Shown here one piece after another: positions 18,521 to 29,509 of a stretch of 64,000 nucleotides of DNA. Source of the stretch: Pyropia haitanensis (lineage: Eukaryota > Rhodophyta > Bangiophyceae > Bangiales > Bangiaceae); contig SDUX01000002.1 in the NCBI GenBank assembly GCA_008729055.1, forward strand, positions 6,735,485 through 6,799,484, written 5' to 3'. A model generated the notes under the pieces. It did no database searches, was not told the DNA's origin, and saw only the letters and a program-made list of their open reading frames with translations. Position 1 is the first letter of the stretch, and every line of letters begins with the position of its first letter. Both the position numbers and the translations under genes were made by a program.

Positions 18521-18888
18521 GCGAGCGGCGGCTACGGGAAGGGCGGTTCCATATACCCCCTACCTCTGTTATGGCGAAGGGCGAGGGGAGAGGGCGAGGC
18601 GCAGCTCACTGGCAAGCCCTTGCCGGAGGACATGCCGCGCCGTCACTCTGTCCGTCTTCTCTTCTTGTACAGGTTCACCCTGTTCATCCCTTTCGTCGCT
18701 TGCCTCTGTGGCGGCCCCTACCAGTGCCATCGCCACCACCGCTTGGGTGTTTGGCCATCCTCACCACTCCCAAGCAGCAGTCGCCAGCTCGGGTACGGGT
18801 GGCCTGGGCTCCCCAGCCTCCGTGAGGCGAGGTGTGTGGCTTGGACGTGTTGCTCTGCGGCACTGAACGGGTTTTGATGGGCATATGC
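18521..18888. other. Intergenic, no gene seen
   Basis: Downstream of the senescence-domain gene. Short frames only. A GGGTTTTGATGGGCA motif at about 18868 resembles GGTTTTGATAGGTG just after 20365, on the other side of the inverted-repeat segment. Confidence 0.4.
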
Positions 18889-20365
18889 CTGGAAGTAGGT
18901 AGGTAGGGAAGTTTGGAAGTAGGTAGCGCCCCTTCGGCCAAATCGGACAGCAAAATCTACAGATTTAACCCTATAGAGGAGAAGTAGGTAAGTAGAATAG
19001 GGCGCGCATCACAACACCTGTTATCAATCAACAATTGGCGCCAACCGACCTGGAGCCAGAAAAAGACCGCCTTTTTTGTGCACGCCGCCCACAGGCGCAG
19101 TCACCAGGGGCCGTTCCCACATCGCCCCCCTGCGTACGCGTTTGAGATCGCCAGCGACCCTGGCTACGCCCCCAGCCCGCTCGGCCACCCCACTCCGCGC
19201 CTTGCCGCACCCCATCCCACCCAGCCGCCCCCCCCCCCCGCTCCGCTGCCCCTTACCCCGCCCCGCCGCCGCCCCCCGCGCCCGGCCGCACCCCACCCAA
19301 CCCGGCTGCCGCCCCGCCCGCCCGAGTTCCGCCCCTCCCACCCGGCTGCCTGCCCACCAACCCGGCCCCCCCCTCCCCGTTGCCGCCCGGAGCGCGCGCA
19401 GGCTTGGTCGCATCTGCTGCGGCCCGGCCGCGCCGTGACCGCCAGCTGCAGGGCCCGAAAGGCGGCGGCGCAGACGTGGCGTAGAGCCGGCCGGGTCAGA
19501 GCCGGGTGGGGCAGCGGTGGCGGAGCCACACCGGGATATGGACGCTACGTCTGACCCTGGCCATGAGTCGCAGGACCACGTCCCGGGAAAGCCAGAGGTG
19601 CTCTGCGTGTCGCGGGGTGGACGGCGCGTGCACCTGGTGGCCGAGAAGGTCATCTCCCGGCTTGTCATTCCCTGCTATCCCGAAACGTCGAGCTCGGACG
19701 AGCAGGGGGTGCTGACGATGGTGCCTGCCTCCTCTCTGGCTCTGGGGACAAGCGCCAAGGCCTTCATTGCTTACAAGTGCCGAGGGGGTGAGAGTCGCAA
19801 CCTCCCGCGGGGGGGACGCGGAAAGGGTGGAAGGCCGGGGTGTGGCGGGTAGGGGTGGGGGATGGCGGGGGCGGGGTGTGGCTAGAAGGGCACCGACGCG
19901 GTGGGCACACGGCAGCGAGCGGCTGCACGCTGTGCTTGGCTGCGCTGCGCGGCGGGGGAGCGGCGCATCTTGCAGTGCCGCCTGGGACGTGCTCGACGTG
20001 GCGCGCCCCGCCGCCGTGCCCGGTGCCGCCCACAATGCAGGCAGCTGCCAGTGGGGGGGGTGGGTGGCGGAGGACCGCGCGAACCAGCCGCGAAAGCGGC
20101 GGCCACGGAGGCGCGCTGGCGGCCAAGTCGGCGGCAGGGGAAGGTGGGTGCTGCGGGTTCTCCGTCGGTGCCGTCCTGCTGGTGGTCTGGCGGGGAAGGG
20201 AAGGAGGCGGGCGGGAGCCCATGGCTGCATAAAACGTGCTCCTAACCGGTCAACGGTGCCGCCTCGGCCAGGCTCGTTTTGAGCTACAGGGTTCAGAATT
20301 CATTTCAATATGTGCTCTCTGGAACGCATCCCTACTTCGACAAGCGGCTACCTACCTACTTCCAG
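18889..20365. repeat. Segment bounded by an 18-bp inverted repeat (possible MITE or TIR element)
   Basis: CTGGAAGTAGGTAGGTAG at 18889-18906 is the exact reverse complement of 20348-20365. Further copies of the GAAGTAGGTA motif lie just inside the left end (about 18918 and 18984). I see no target duplication and no transposase, so this may be a decayed element or simply an inverted motif cluster. The interior is C-rich and holds one short frame. Confidence 0.4.
19538..19852 (+). CDS. Small unknown frame inside the inverted-repeat segment
   Basis: From the ATG at 19538 the frame reads MDATSDPGHESQDHVPGKPE, VLCVSRGGRRVHLVAEKVIS, RLVIPCYPETSSSDEQGVLT, MVPASSLALGTSAKAFIAYK. These 80 residues have balanced composition, unlike the surrounding shadow frames; after that the frame turns Gly/Arg-rich, so real coding may end at a splice site near 19778. 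I do not recognise the family. It could be an exon of a larger gene, a domesticated element or chance. Confidence 0.3.
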   Translation: MDATSDPGHESQDHVPGKPEVLCVSRGGRRVHLVAEKVISRLVIPCYPETSSSDEQGVLTMVPASSLALGTSAKAFIAYKCRGGESRNLPRGGRGKGGRPGCGG

Positions 20366-21382
20366 CGATTTCCCCGGTTTTGATAGGTGCCACCAAATCC
20401 GCACTTTTCTGTGTAATAAAATTTGGCAACTAGGACTGACAGACAGTCCACGTCTTTGCACGAAGGTATGATACACAGCAGCCGTACCCATCCAGGTGAC
20501 GGAGCGCTTCCCACATGCAAAGCGCCCGGCCAGTCAGTCTGGTCGCCAGCCCGAACACGGCTCTGTGCTCGAAACCGCCGTGTCTGCTTCCCAGTCTCGC
20601 CATTTGTCGGGCATGCGACTGTCTGGCATGCCACTGCTCACCGCCTCCATCAGAAAGCAAGCGGAAGCAAGAACCTCCGCCAAGGTACAGCCGTTTCTTT
20701 CCCTCGTGCGTGTGAGGACCATGCCTGTCCGCCTTCTCGACCGGCACATTACATGCCAGGCCGGGCAGACGTGAAGAATAACTGGGTGTCCGCCCCTCGG
20801 AGAGAGAACGCCATCGGGTCAATGCACCTGTGTACGTAAGTAGGACAGGATGCGATTCGTCTCGGGTGAGAAACAAGCGGGATGGCGACACGGGCGTCCC
20901 CAACCTACCATGAAAGCCCGTGCGCGGCGGAGCGTCTACAGCAGACGAGCCGTCGCACCACGCGTCAAACGAGGGCACATAATGGAAAATTGAAAGTACA
21001 CACACGTACACAGGGAGGAAGAATGAGGCACTCTCCAAGACAAGCCTCTGACGCATTGTCCAGTGTCCTGACTGGCCGCGCTCGGGCATCTGCATCAGGC
21101 GCAACATCGACACAATGAGGAATGCGAAACGTAGGACGGAACGGCGCGCCCAACCATCGCCTGAAGAGAGCAGACAGAGTCCGGACAATAAACCCATTCA
21201 CACACAAACCCATTCATGATACATGGTAGCGACAGCTCAAATGCCAGGTCCGCAGCGTACACAAGCGCAAACACCAACCCCGCCCCACCCAATACACAAA
21301 AGCAACCGCGGGGCCACGCGCCGGCTGCCAAGAGAGTGCCGCCCTACGCCCCCCCACCCGCTCACGCGGGAAGGAAGGGAGT
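20366..21382. other. Intergenic, no gene seen
   Basis: Moderate GC, with only short frames on both strands. It forms the 3' flank of the HVA22-like gene. No RNA gene was recognised. Confidence 0.45.
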
Positions 21383-22399
21383 CTAGGACGTCTTGCGAGC
21401 CTGTGTGGCAGCAGCCTTATCCTTCACGACCTGCGCCTGCTTGGCAGCGGCCGCCTTGCTCTGGTTAAAGAGGTCCGTGGCGCGCGACTGGGTCGCGCTC
21501 ATCTGCTTCTGGGTCAAGTCAGCCGCCCGGGAGATGGAGTTGTCAATGTCAGCCTCGTACCGGGTCAGCTGCGGCTCAACCGCATTGAAGACCTTCCGGT
21601 ACAGCCGCGTGTTGGGCAGCACCATCACGACCACGGCGGCCAGCTTAAGCATGTTGTAGAACGGAATCTTGTTCCGGAACAGGTCCGTCACCAGGGACAC
21701 CAGAGCCAGCAGGGACAGCACCATCCAGTAGCGCAGCCATTCCTGCTGCGCTAGCACGTCCGTGCGGCGCAGGGCCTTGAAGGATTGGTAACCCGGATAC
21801 GCAAAGCCGACCGCGGCACTGAGACCAAGAAAACAAGGTGAGCAGATAGATCATGGAGCAGCAACACAGGAGGCAACCACCACGCAACGGAGAAGTGTTA
21901 GATCAGGATCACATGGCGCCAGACCCACACGCAGGCCACACAACGTGGTTGCAGGGAAGCCAAGGATCGCGACTACCGCCGCACTACAAATACGCCCCGC
22001 ACCAAGCACGAGCCGCGAAAGCGGCCTGACCCCGAGACGGCCCGTTCCTCAAAACTAGGAAACGAGCGCACGCTGCTGGACACCACAGAAGACAATCAGC
22101 GACTACAGCCAGCTGCTCGATGACAGCGGCCAGGGCCGCCGTCCCCCCTCGCCGGCACGCCAGCCGGATCACAAGATGCCGTCGACAACCAGGAACGACA
22201 GCCGCTCCGTGCCTACCGACAACTCGAACGCTGCCCATGATCAAACAGGAAAAACAAGATAGCAGCGTGCACAGTGAAGACGACGGGGACTGCAGCCTCC
22301 CACGCGCCCGACCGGTGCCACCCCCCTTGCCGTGCGTCCCAGACAAACGTACATGACGATGCGGGCAATGCCCGTGCTGAGCAGGACGGCGGCACCCAT
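21383..22399 (-). CDS. HVA22/REEP (TB2/DP1) ER-shaping membrane protein (160 aa, two exons)
   Basis: Exon 1 is 22399-22353 (MGAAVLLSTGIARIV plus a split Ile codon). The intron 22352-21819 starts GTACGT and ends CTCAG. Exon 2 is 21818-21383. The joined length is exactly 161 codons. The family core is clear: AAVGFAYPGYQSFKALRRTD, QQEWLRYWMVLSLLALVSLV, FRNKIPFYNMLKLAAVVVMV, LPNTRLYRKVFNAVEPQL. These proteins insert hydrophobic hairpins that curve ER tubules and also act in vesicle traffic. The tail is a charged amphipathic helix rich in Gln/Lys/Ala (DLTQKQMSATQSRATDLFNQ). The length is typical for HVA22/Yop1. Confidence 0.88.
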
Positions 22400-23558
22400 G
22401 GTGAAGAGCGACGGGGTAGGCGTGGGAACGCGACACCGATGGTGCGCAGCCGATCGGTTGAGCAAGAGTGTGGAGGGTACGACTGGCGTGCAGGGATGAG
22501 AGGACAGGAGCCGTACGGGGGACGATGTGGGCGTGAGCGCGCGCGGCGACTGGCCAGACCTGATATGCAACCTACAAATCAGCCAAATGGGGACACACAG
22601 CCCCGCCGTCGGCCGCGGCACGCGTGAGCGCACCCGCCCCCTTGCTGGCGCGGGGCGCTGGCCTGGTGCCGGCCTGGTGGGCGGGGGGGAGGGGTCCCAT
22701 CCCGGCCCACCCCCCCCACCAGAGGGGTGAGTGGGAGGGGGGGGGGCGAGGCGGCCAGCCACCCGCGCTGGCGCCCCCCCTGCGCGGGAGACACCAGGGA
22801 CCGAGCCCGCTGTCCAACGACAGCCCGATCCACCCGCTGACAGGCAAGTCCCCGGCTTTAGATTGCGACACGTATGGCGGGGGGCGGTCGCACGCCGGAA
22901 CGCAGAGCCGGCCGGCGCGCAATGGGTCGCGAGCCGCGCGGCGCTGGTCCTTTTGAAATAGAAAAGCAGTCGAATCGAGAAAAGTCCACCCCTTTCGCCA
23001 CTGCTGAACGCGGGGGGGTGAGGCGGTGGGGGCGCGTTGGCGCCGACTGTACCTGCAAAACTGTCTGAGCGGCACGCCCCATTGGGTCAGATGATGCTGC
23101 CATGAAGAGGGCACCGGGGCCGCCCCGGCCTTTCGCTCGGAAAGCGCCACGGTGCGCGGCGTCACGGCCAGGTCGGTTAACGGTCGCACCAGGACGGTGT
23201 AAGTCACAAACACAGCACGCGGCGACCGAAGAAAAAATATCTGGAGCTCGAGTCATTAGCGTCTCTGTTCGCAAGAACTTGAAACCAATACGTGCAGACA
23301 CATGAACTTGAGACTTTGATCCATGCCACATTAAGTCGACTGGTGGACTAAGTAATCTACCCTCATCCGGCATGGGGGGACCGCAACCCCCCCAAATTGC
23401 GTCTCTGGGGGGGGTCCGCCGCGGTCCCCCCAGGCCAAGCGGTCCCCCCAGCAACTAAGGAAATATTGGACACATTAGACGCTGAATAGTGCCTCTACTA
23501 AGGTTTGTGTAAGTGGGTACTACTGCGTGAGCCGTCATGCCCCATAAGTCTGAAGGAA
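22400..23558. other. Intergenic between divergent genes
   Basis: The HVA22-like gene starts at 22399 on the minus strand and the next gene starts near 23559 on the plus strand, so this 1.1 kb should hold both promoters. C- and G-tracts occur at about 22676-22745 and 23396-23450. No TATA box or further gene was recognised. Confidence 0.4.
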
Positions 23559-23834
23559 ATGCTGTCTCAAGTCGTTCTTATGCCCTCGTCCACCTCTGCC
23601 CCCTCACCTGGCGTGCACGCTAACGCCACCGCGTTTTCGACCCAAGCCTTGGGCGCTGCCGCCGCTGCCGCCCGTCCCGCCGCCCCCGCCGCCGCCGTGG
23701 GCGCCGACGCCACCGCCTGGGCCGCCGCCACCACCGCCGCCGCCGCCACCACCGCCGCTGCCGTCGTTGGTGGGGATGCGGTGGACGCGGCGGTGGCGGC
23801 AGCGGTGGCGGACGGGGGGAGCCACCTCCGGTCC

Positions 23835-23868
<34 letters not shown>

Positions 23869-25083
23869 TGCTGGCCGCGATGCGGGCGGCGGAGGCGGAG
23901 GAGCTGCGGGCCGTGCGGGAGGGGCGGGCGGTGTTGGCAGTCAAGGCCGGGGCGGCAGCGGCCGCGACGGCCGCGACGCGGCTGCGGGAGGAAGCGGCCG
24001 AGGCGGACGCCGAGGCGTACAAGCGGGGTACGTTGGAGGGAGGGTGGGGGGGGGGGGGGGGAAGGTGGTGAGGGGAGGGCGGGGGGACTGTCGGACCGGG
24101 CGACGGGGAGCGCCTCCCCGTTTTATGTTCTGTTGGTGCGTGGGTTGAGGCGCTCCTGGGGGCTGCAATGGCCTGGGTGCGCGGGCGTCTCACCGCGCGC
24201 GCACTGCCGCGCCCCAGCCGCCGCGGCCGGTGGCCGCCACCGTTCCACGCCCCCCACCCCTCCGCCTGGTTGCCGCATCGACTGACGCACCCCCCCCCTC
24301 CCGCCGCCCCCTGCCATCACCCCCTCGGCTGCCCCCCCGCCGCAACCGCCCCCTCCCTCCCAGAGACCGACGCGATGGAGGCGGCGGCGGCGGCGGCGGC
24401 CGCGGCGGCCCGCCGCGCCGACCGCTACGCGGCGCTGCTGGGCGTGGCCGTCGGCAACGCGGCGGCTGCGGCGGTGCTCGTCTTTCGGTTTACGTACGTG
24501 GACCCGCGGGCGCCGGCGGCGGTCGCGACGGTCGGCTTTGACGCGGCGCTGTGGGGTACGTTCTGGGGGGGGGGGGGTGGGGGGGGGGGGGGCGTGCGCT
24601 CACGCACACCGGGGGGAGAGGGAAGAGGTAGGGGGACCGTCGAGGGGGGGGGGGGTGGAAACCTGCAGAGGTGGCCGACCGGGGGGTCGCGGGGGCGAAG
24701 TCGGGTACGCGCGCCGCGGGGCCACCCGCCGCCGCGGCCGCCGCCTCGAGCGGCGGGCGGCGGCGGCGGGAGCGGGCCCGCCCCGCCCCCCACCCCCGCC
24801 GCGGCACCCCTACTCGCCGACCCTAACACCCGCCCGGGTCCATCGCTGCGCCATCCCCCCCCCCCCCCCGAACCCCCCGCTTGCCCGTCCCCACTGCACC
24901 CTCCCCCCGTCCCCCCCCCCGGCAGTCACCCACTGCGAGCCGCGGGTGCCGGCGCTGCCGGCGCTCGCCGCGCGCTTCGCCACCGACGTGGACGTGGCCG
25001 CCTTCCTCCTCGCCGTCCGCGCCGCGTTTATCGCCGCCGCCGCCGCGGGGTCGCCGCTGTCGCCGCCGCCCGCCGCGGGCTGA
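23559..25083 (+). CDS. Unknown Ala-rich coiled-coil membrane protein (272 aa, three exons)
   Basis: Exons are 23559-24027, 24364-24555 and 24926-25083. The introns start GTACGT and GTACGT, end CCCAG and GGCAG, and both are phase 1; the joined frame ends in TGA. ATGs at 23559 and 23580 are both possible starts. The protein has an Ala-rich helical stretch with charged heptads (AAMRAAEAEELRAVREGRA, LREEAAEADAEAYKRETDAM), then one hydrophobic segment (RYAALLGVAVGNAAAAAVLV) and a compact C-terminus (VTHCEPRVPALPALAARFAT, DVDVAAFLLAVRAAFI). I do not recognise the family. The exact agreement of splice phases is the main evidence that it is a gene. Confidence 0.6.
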
Positions 25084-25459
25084 GGTGGGGGGGGGGCGCG
25101 GGAGGGGCGGGGGGGGCGCGGGGGGGGCGCGCCGGCCTCGGCGGCCGGCGGCCGCTCCCGCCCCACCCCCTCACGGTCTCGCCCGCCGCTAGGCACCCCC
25201 GTGCCGCTGCGGACGATGCCGCCCCGCGACGCAAGAGGCGTGGGCTGCCCCTTCTCCCCCGGTACCCGCTTGGGCAAAGAAGTAGAACGAGAGCATGGCC
25301 GCCGCCCCCCTACGTCCCCGACTGGTCCCCCCCACCCTCCCCATCCTCGCCTCCCAGTACCCCCAGCCCCCATCCCCAGCCCCCCCCCCCACCCCACACT
25401 CCCCACAGCTGCCGCCCTGTCCCCCTCCCCATTCCCACTCCACCCCCCCCCCCCGCTTC

Positions 25460-25568
25460 TCACAGCGCGCTCTCGTACAACAAGAACTGCGAGTCAAACC
25501 GGCAGTGCGCGCGCAGCGCGCGCAGCTGCGCGCGCGCCGTCGCGACGGGCGCCGGCAGCGCCGCCGCA

Positions 25569-25600
<32 letters not shown>

Positions 25601-26369
25601 GGGCGGCGGCCGCGCGTCGCCGCCGCCGCCGCCGGCCGCGTCGCCGCCGCCGCCGCCGGCCGCGTCGACAGCGGCGGCGGCGGCGGCGACATCGTCGGAG
25701 CCACCGCCGCGGCCGCCGCGGCCGCTCTGGCCGCCATCCGCAGCGGCGGCGACGGTAGAGGAAAAGGCGTCAACGGCGGCGGCCGCGGTGGCACCGCGCG
25801 TGCCGGCAGTGGCCGGGGAGAAGAGCAGGCCGCCGCCCGCGGCGGCAACCACCCCCGCGGGCGGCGCGTCCCCGACACGCGAAGCCTCCAGCGGAGACCC
25901 AGCCCCCCCCCCGACGGCCGACCCCCCCCCCCGTCCACCCCCACCCCGCGCACCGTCCCCCCCCACTCCCCCATACGTCGCGACCACCCGCCGAAGCCCA
26001 TCCGCGGCTGTAGCAAGCGCGCCCAACCCCCCCCCCCCCAGTGGCGCCGCCGCCGCCGCCGCCGGCTGCGCCGCCGCCCCCCCCCCCCGCTGCGCGTCGG
26101 CCGCGACGGCGGCGCCGTCGCGAGCTCCGCCAGCAGCAGCGGGAGGTCGACGCCGCCGGCCGCGGCGGGCGCGACCGCCGCGGCGACGGCGGGACCGAGG
26201 TGGGGGGCGGGGGCGAGCGCCGCGAGCGCCGCTCCGGCCGCGAGCGCGAGCGCAGCGGCCGTGTCTGCCGTCGCGGGCGGCCACACGCAGCCACCGACGT
26301 CGCTGCCGCCCGCGGCGCCGCCACCGCCGCCGCCGCCGCCGCCACCTCGGCCGACTCCCCGCCGCCACT

Positions 26370-26401
<32 letters not shown>

Positions 26402-26990
26402 GCCGCCCCCCGCCGCCATCCCTCCAGCCGCACGGGATCGGCCGCGGCGGCGCGGCCACGTCGACCGCCTCGACGAGGCGGACGAGGACGGCCGCGCCGC
26501 CCGCGCGGGCGATCACCACCGCCGCCTCGGCGTAGACGTCAAAGACCGCCAGCGCGTCGGCGTACGTGGCCGCAACGCCGGCGGCGGCGGCGCCACCACC
26601 ACCGCCGACACCGCCGCCACCATACCCACCAGCAGCAGGGGCAACCCCCCCCCCCCACCGCCGCCGCCCCCACCTCCACCCCCCCCGCCGCGGCCACCCG
26701 GTCCCCAAGCGCCACCCCTGGCATTACCCTGGTCGCGCCCCCCCCCCCCCTCCCCACCGCCGCCACCCACACCGCCGCCGCGGCCGCGCCCCCCCGCGCC
26801 GCCGACAAAGCCGACCGCGCCGGCACGCTCCCCCCCCCCCCGCCCCCTCCACCCACCGCCAACGGCGGCGCGGCAGCAGCGGCGGCGGCGGCCGCCGCCG
26901 CCGCCACCGCCGCCGCCACCGCCGCCACCCCATCCACCGCCCGCAGCGACCGGGCGGTGGCCTCGAGCAGCGCCGCCGCTGTTAAGGCGC
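25460..26990 (-). CDS. Unknown Ala-rich protein, frames not resolved
   Basis: Credible coding-like sequence appears on the minus strand in several frames that do not join as given. It starts after a possible acceptor near 26970 (LLEATARSLRAVDG), continues as AATYADALAVFDVYAEAAVV with AVLVRLVEAVDVAAPPRP, then LGPAVAAAVAPAAAGGVDLP, then LGALATAADGLRRVVATYGG, and ends in RAHCRFDSQFLLYESAL followed by a stop. The first switch coincides with a C-run at about 26647-26657. The rest may be homopolymer errors or introns. The helical Ala/Leu pattern could suit an armadillo-type solenoid, but I cannot name a family. Exon limits are not defined. Confidence 0.3.
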
Positions 26991-27214
26991 GTACACGGGG
27001 ACTAACACAGATACATACAGCCCTCGACATTGTGCATTCCCGTTGCTTGGCGGCCTCTGAGCGTCTCATAAATGGCTTCACCGTGTTCCGCAACCCTAAC
27101 TTCCTCAGAATCGACCCTTAATACGAACATTTTCAGCCTAAAACGAGTCTTCAGAGCCCTAATGAGCCTTAACCGCCTGCTAATCACGCCTAATGCGCTT
27201 AATGGGGCCCTAAG

Positions 27215-28705
27215 TAACGCTTAACTCACCCTCACCACCCCTAAGTGCCCTTAACCACCCCCTAACTTGCCCTAAGTGGCCTTAGCAACCTTAACCCCCC
27301 ACTAATTTTCATTAACCCACCCCTAAGTGGCCCTAACCACCCCTTAACCCGCCCTAACTCGCCCTAAGTGGCCTTAGCAACCTTAACCCCCACTACTTTT
27401 CATTAACCCACCCCTAAGTGGCCCTAACCACCCCTTAACCCGCCCTAACTCGCCCTAAGTGGCCTTAGCAACCTTAACCCCCCACTAATTTTCATTAACC
27501 CACCCCTAAGTGGCCCTAACCACCCCTTAACCCGCCCTAACTCGCCCTAAGTGGCCTTAGCAACCTTAACCCCCCACTAATTTTCATTCACTCACCCCTA
27601 AATGGCCCTAACCACCCCTTAACCCGCCCTAACTCGCCCTAAGTGGCCTTAGCAACCTTAACCCCCCACTAATTTTCATTAACCCACCCCTAAGTGGCCC
27701 TAACCACCCCTTAACCCGCCCTAACTCGCCCTAAGTGGCCTTAGCAACCTTAACCCCCCACTAATTTTCATTAACCCACCCTTAAGTGGCCCTAACCACC
27801 CCTTAACCCGCCCTAACTCGCCCTAAGTGGCCTTAGCAACCTTAACCCCCCACTAATTTTCATTAACCCACCCCTAAGTGGCCCTAACCACCCCTTAACC
27901 CGCCCTAACTCGCCCTAAGTGCCCTTAGCAACCTTAACCCCCCACTAATTTTCATTAACCCACCCCTAAGTGGCCCTAACCCACCCTTAACCCGCCCTAA
28001 CTCGCCCTAAGTGGCCTTAGCAACCTTAACACCCCACTAATTTTCATTAACCCACCCCTAAGTGGCCCTAACCACCCCTTAACCCGCCCTAACTCGCCCT
28101 AAGTGCCCTTAGCAACCTTAACCCCCCACTAATTTTCATTAACCCACCCCTAAGTGGCCCTAACCCACCCTTAACCCGCCCTAACTCGCCCTAAGTGGCC
28201 TTAGCAACCTTAACCCCCCACTAATTTTCATTAACCCACCCCTAAGTGGCCCTAACCACCCCTTAACCCGCCCTAACTCGCCCTAAGTGGCCTTAGCAAC
28301 CTTAACCCCCCACTAATTTTCATTAACCCACCCTTAAGTGGCCCTAACCACCCCTTAACCCGCCCTAACTCGCCCTAAGTGGCCTTAGCAACCTTAACCC
28401 CCCACTAATTTTCATTAACCCACCCCTAAGTGGCCCTAACCACCCCTTAACCCGCCCTAACTCGCCCTAAGTGCCCTTAGCAACCTTAACCCCCCACTAA
28501 TTTTCATTAACCCACCCCTAAGTGGCCCTAACCCACCCTTAACCCGCCCTAACTCGCCCTAAGTGGCCTTAGCAACCTTAACACCCCACTAATTTTCATT
28601 AACCCACCCCTAAGTGGCCCTAACCACCCCCTAAACGGCCCTAAGTGGCCTTAGCAACCTTAACCCCTCCCTAATTTTCATTAACCACCGCTTAAACGGC
28701 CTAAT
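27215..28705. repeat. 92-bp satellite array with a 552-bp higher-order repeat
   Basis: About 16 head-to-tail copies of a 92-bp unit; successive AACCCGCCCTAACTCG boxes start at 27346, 27437, 27529 and 27621. Each unit holds TAA or TAG steps at roughly unit positions 10, 20, 30, 39, 50, 60, 71, 81 and 92, that is nine steps averaging 10.2 bp. Variant markers recur exactly 552 bp apart (27782/28334, 27921/28473, 28031/28583), so six monomers form a higher-order unit. No open reading frame is conserved. This organisation is typical of centromeric or other constitutive heterochromatin satellites. CCCTAA, the complement of the common telomere repeat TTAGGG, occurs inside each unit. Confidence 0.92.
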
Positions 28706-29509
28706 AACCCTTAATTTCAGGAAAAAAGCGGAAAAGTCGCTCTAAAAGTGCTTAAAAACACGTTCCAAGTCAAATTTTCTGGACATCAAATTATCCTCGT
28801 TCAACGGCGCGTCTGATGCACCTTTTCCCGTGTCGAACGGTTATCATGACCTCTAGTACTTGGCGTGCAAGCGTCGATTTGGCCCGTTTGCGGGACATCT
28901 CCACCCACAGTGACTCGGGATCGTGTCCGTTTCCGGATTTGATGCCTGCACCTTCTGCGCATGACCTTGACGGACCTTCATGCCAGGTCCGGTCAGCATC
29001 GGACATCATGCGGCAACGCAAGGCCCGTACAAGTGCCAAAATCGGGGGTACACGTCTTTACGGTGCCATAACGGGCGTTCCAGACCTTTGCACACCGATT
29101 TTCTTGCTTCCCCAGTGGATGCGCACCATCGACTTGCCCTGACCAAGTTTTGGTTCGAATATTGTAAAATGGTCACTCCTGAGCCCCGACATGGTGCCTT
29201 GTGGTGTCTTATTGCAGAAGACAGGCAGACAGCTGAGCGTCAAGTGGCGCATGCGTACAACCCATCAAGTCGGGTTCGACAAAATCGATGGAGGGCTCCT
29301 CAGTGGGATGCACGATGGCGGAAACCCCGGTTGGACCGGTCCCCCGGTCGTTTGGGGGTCCCTGGGGACCCCCTCCAGAACCCCCCTAGGAGGGCCTTTC
29401 CGCGCAGGTGGCCAAGTGCCACGCTGCGGGAACGACTGTGGGACGTGCTGGGAGGGGTCTATGAGGTTGTAGAGCTCGAGAAATGACCTCAGGAGTGTCT
29501 CGAACGTCT
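28706..29509. other. Non-repetitive spacer inside the TAA-phased domain
   Basis: Sequence of moderate GC between the satellite and the diverged TAA-phased tract. Short open frames on both strands (for example about 28816-29142 and 29191-29472 plus) have no recognisable domain. It could be an old insertion into the satellite domain. Confidence 0.45.

Noticed and set aside
24168..27005. Plus-strand frame of 945 codons
   Set aside because: Only the part within exon 2 of the gene at 23559-25083 is credible. The rest is Pro/Arg/Ala-rich and crosses introns and the minus-strand candidate gene.
27215..28705. Interstitial telomere array
   Set aside because: CCCTAA occurs in each unit, but the repeat unit is 92 bp with 552-bp higher-order organisation, not a 6-7-bp telomere repeat.
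27215..28705. CRISPR-like array
   Set aside because: There are no unique spacers between short repeats; the whole 92-bp unit is conserved. The context is eukaryotic.
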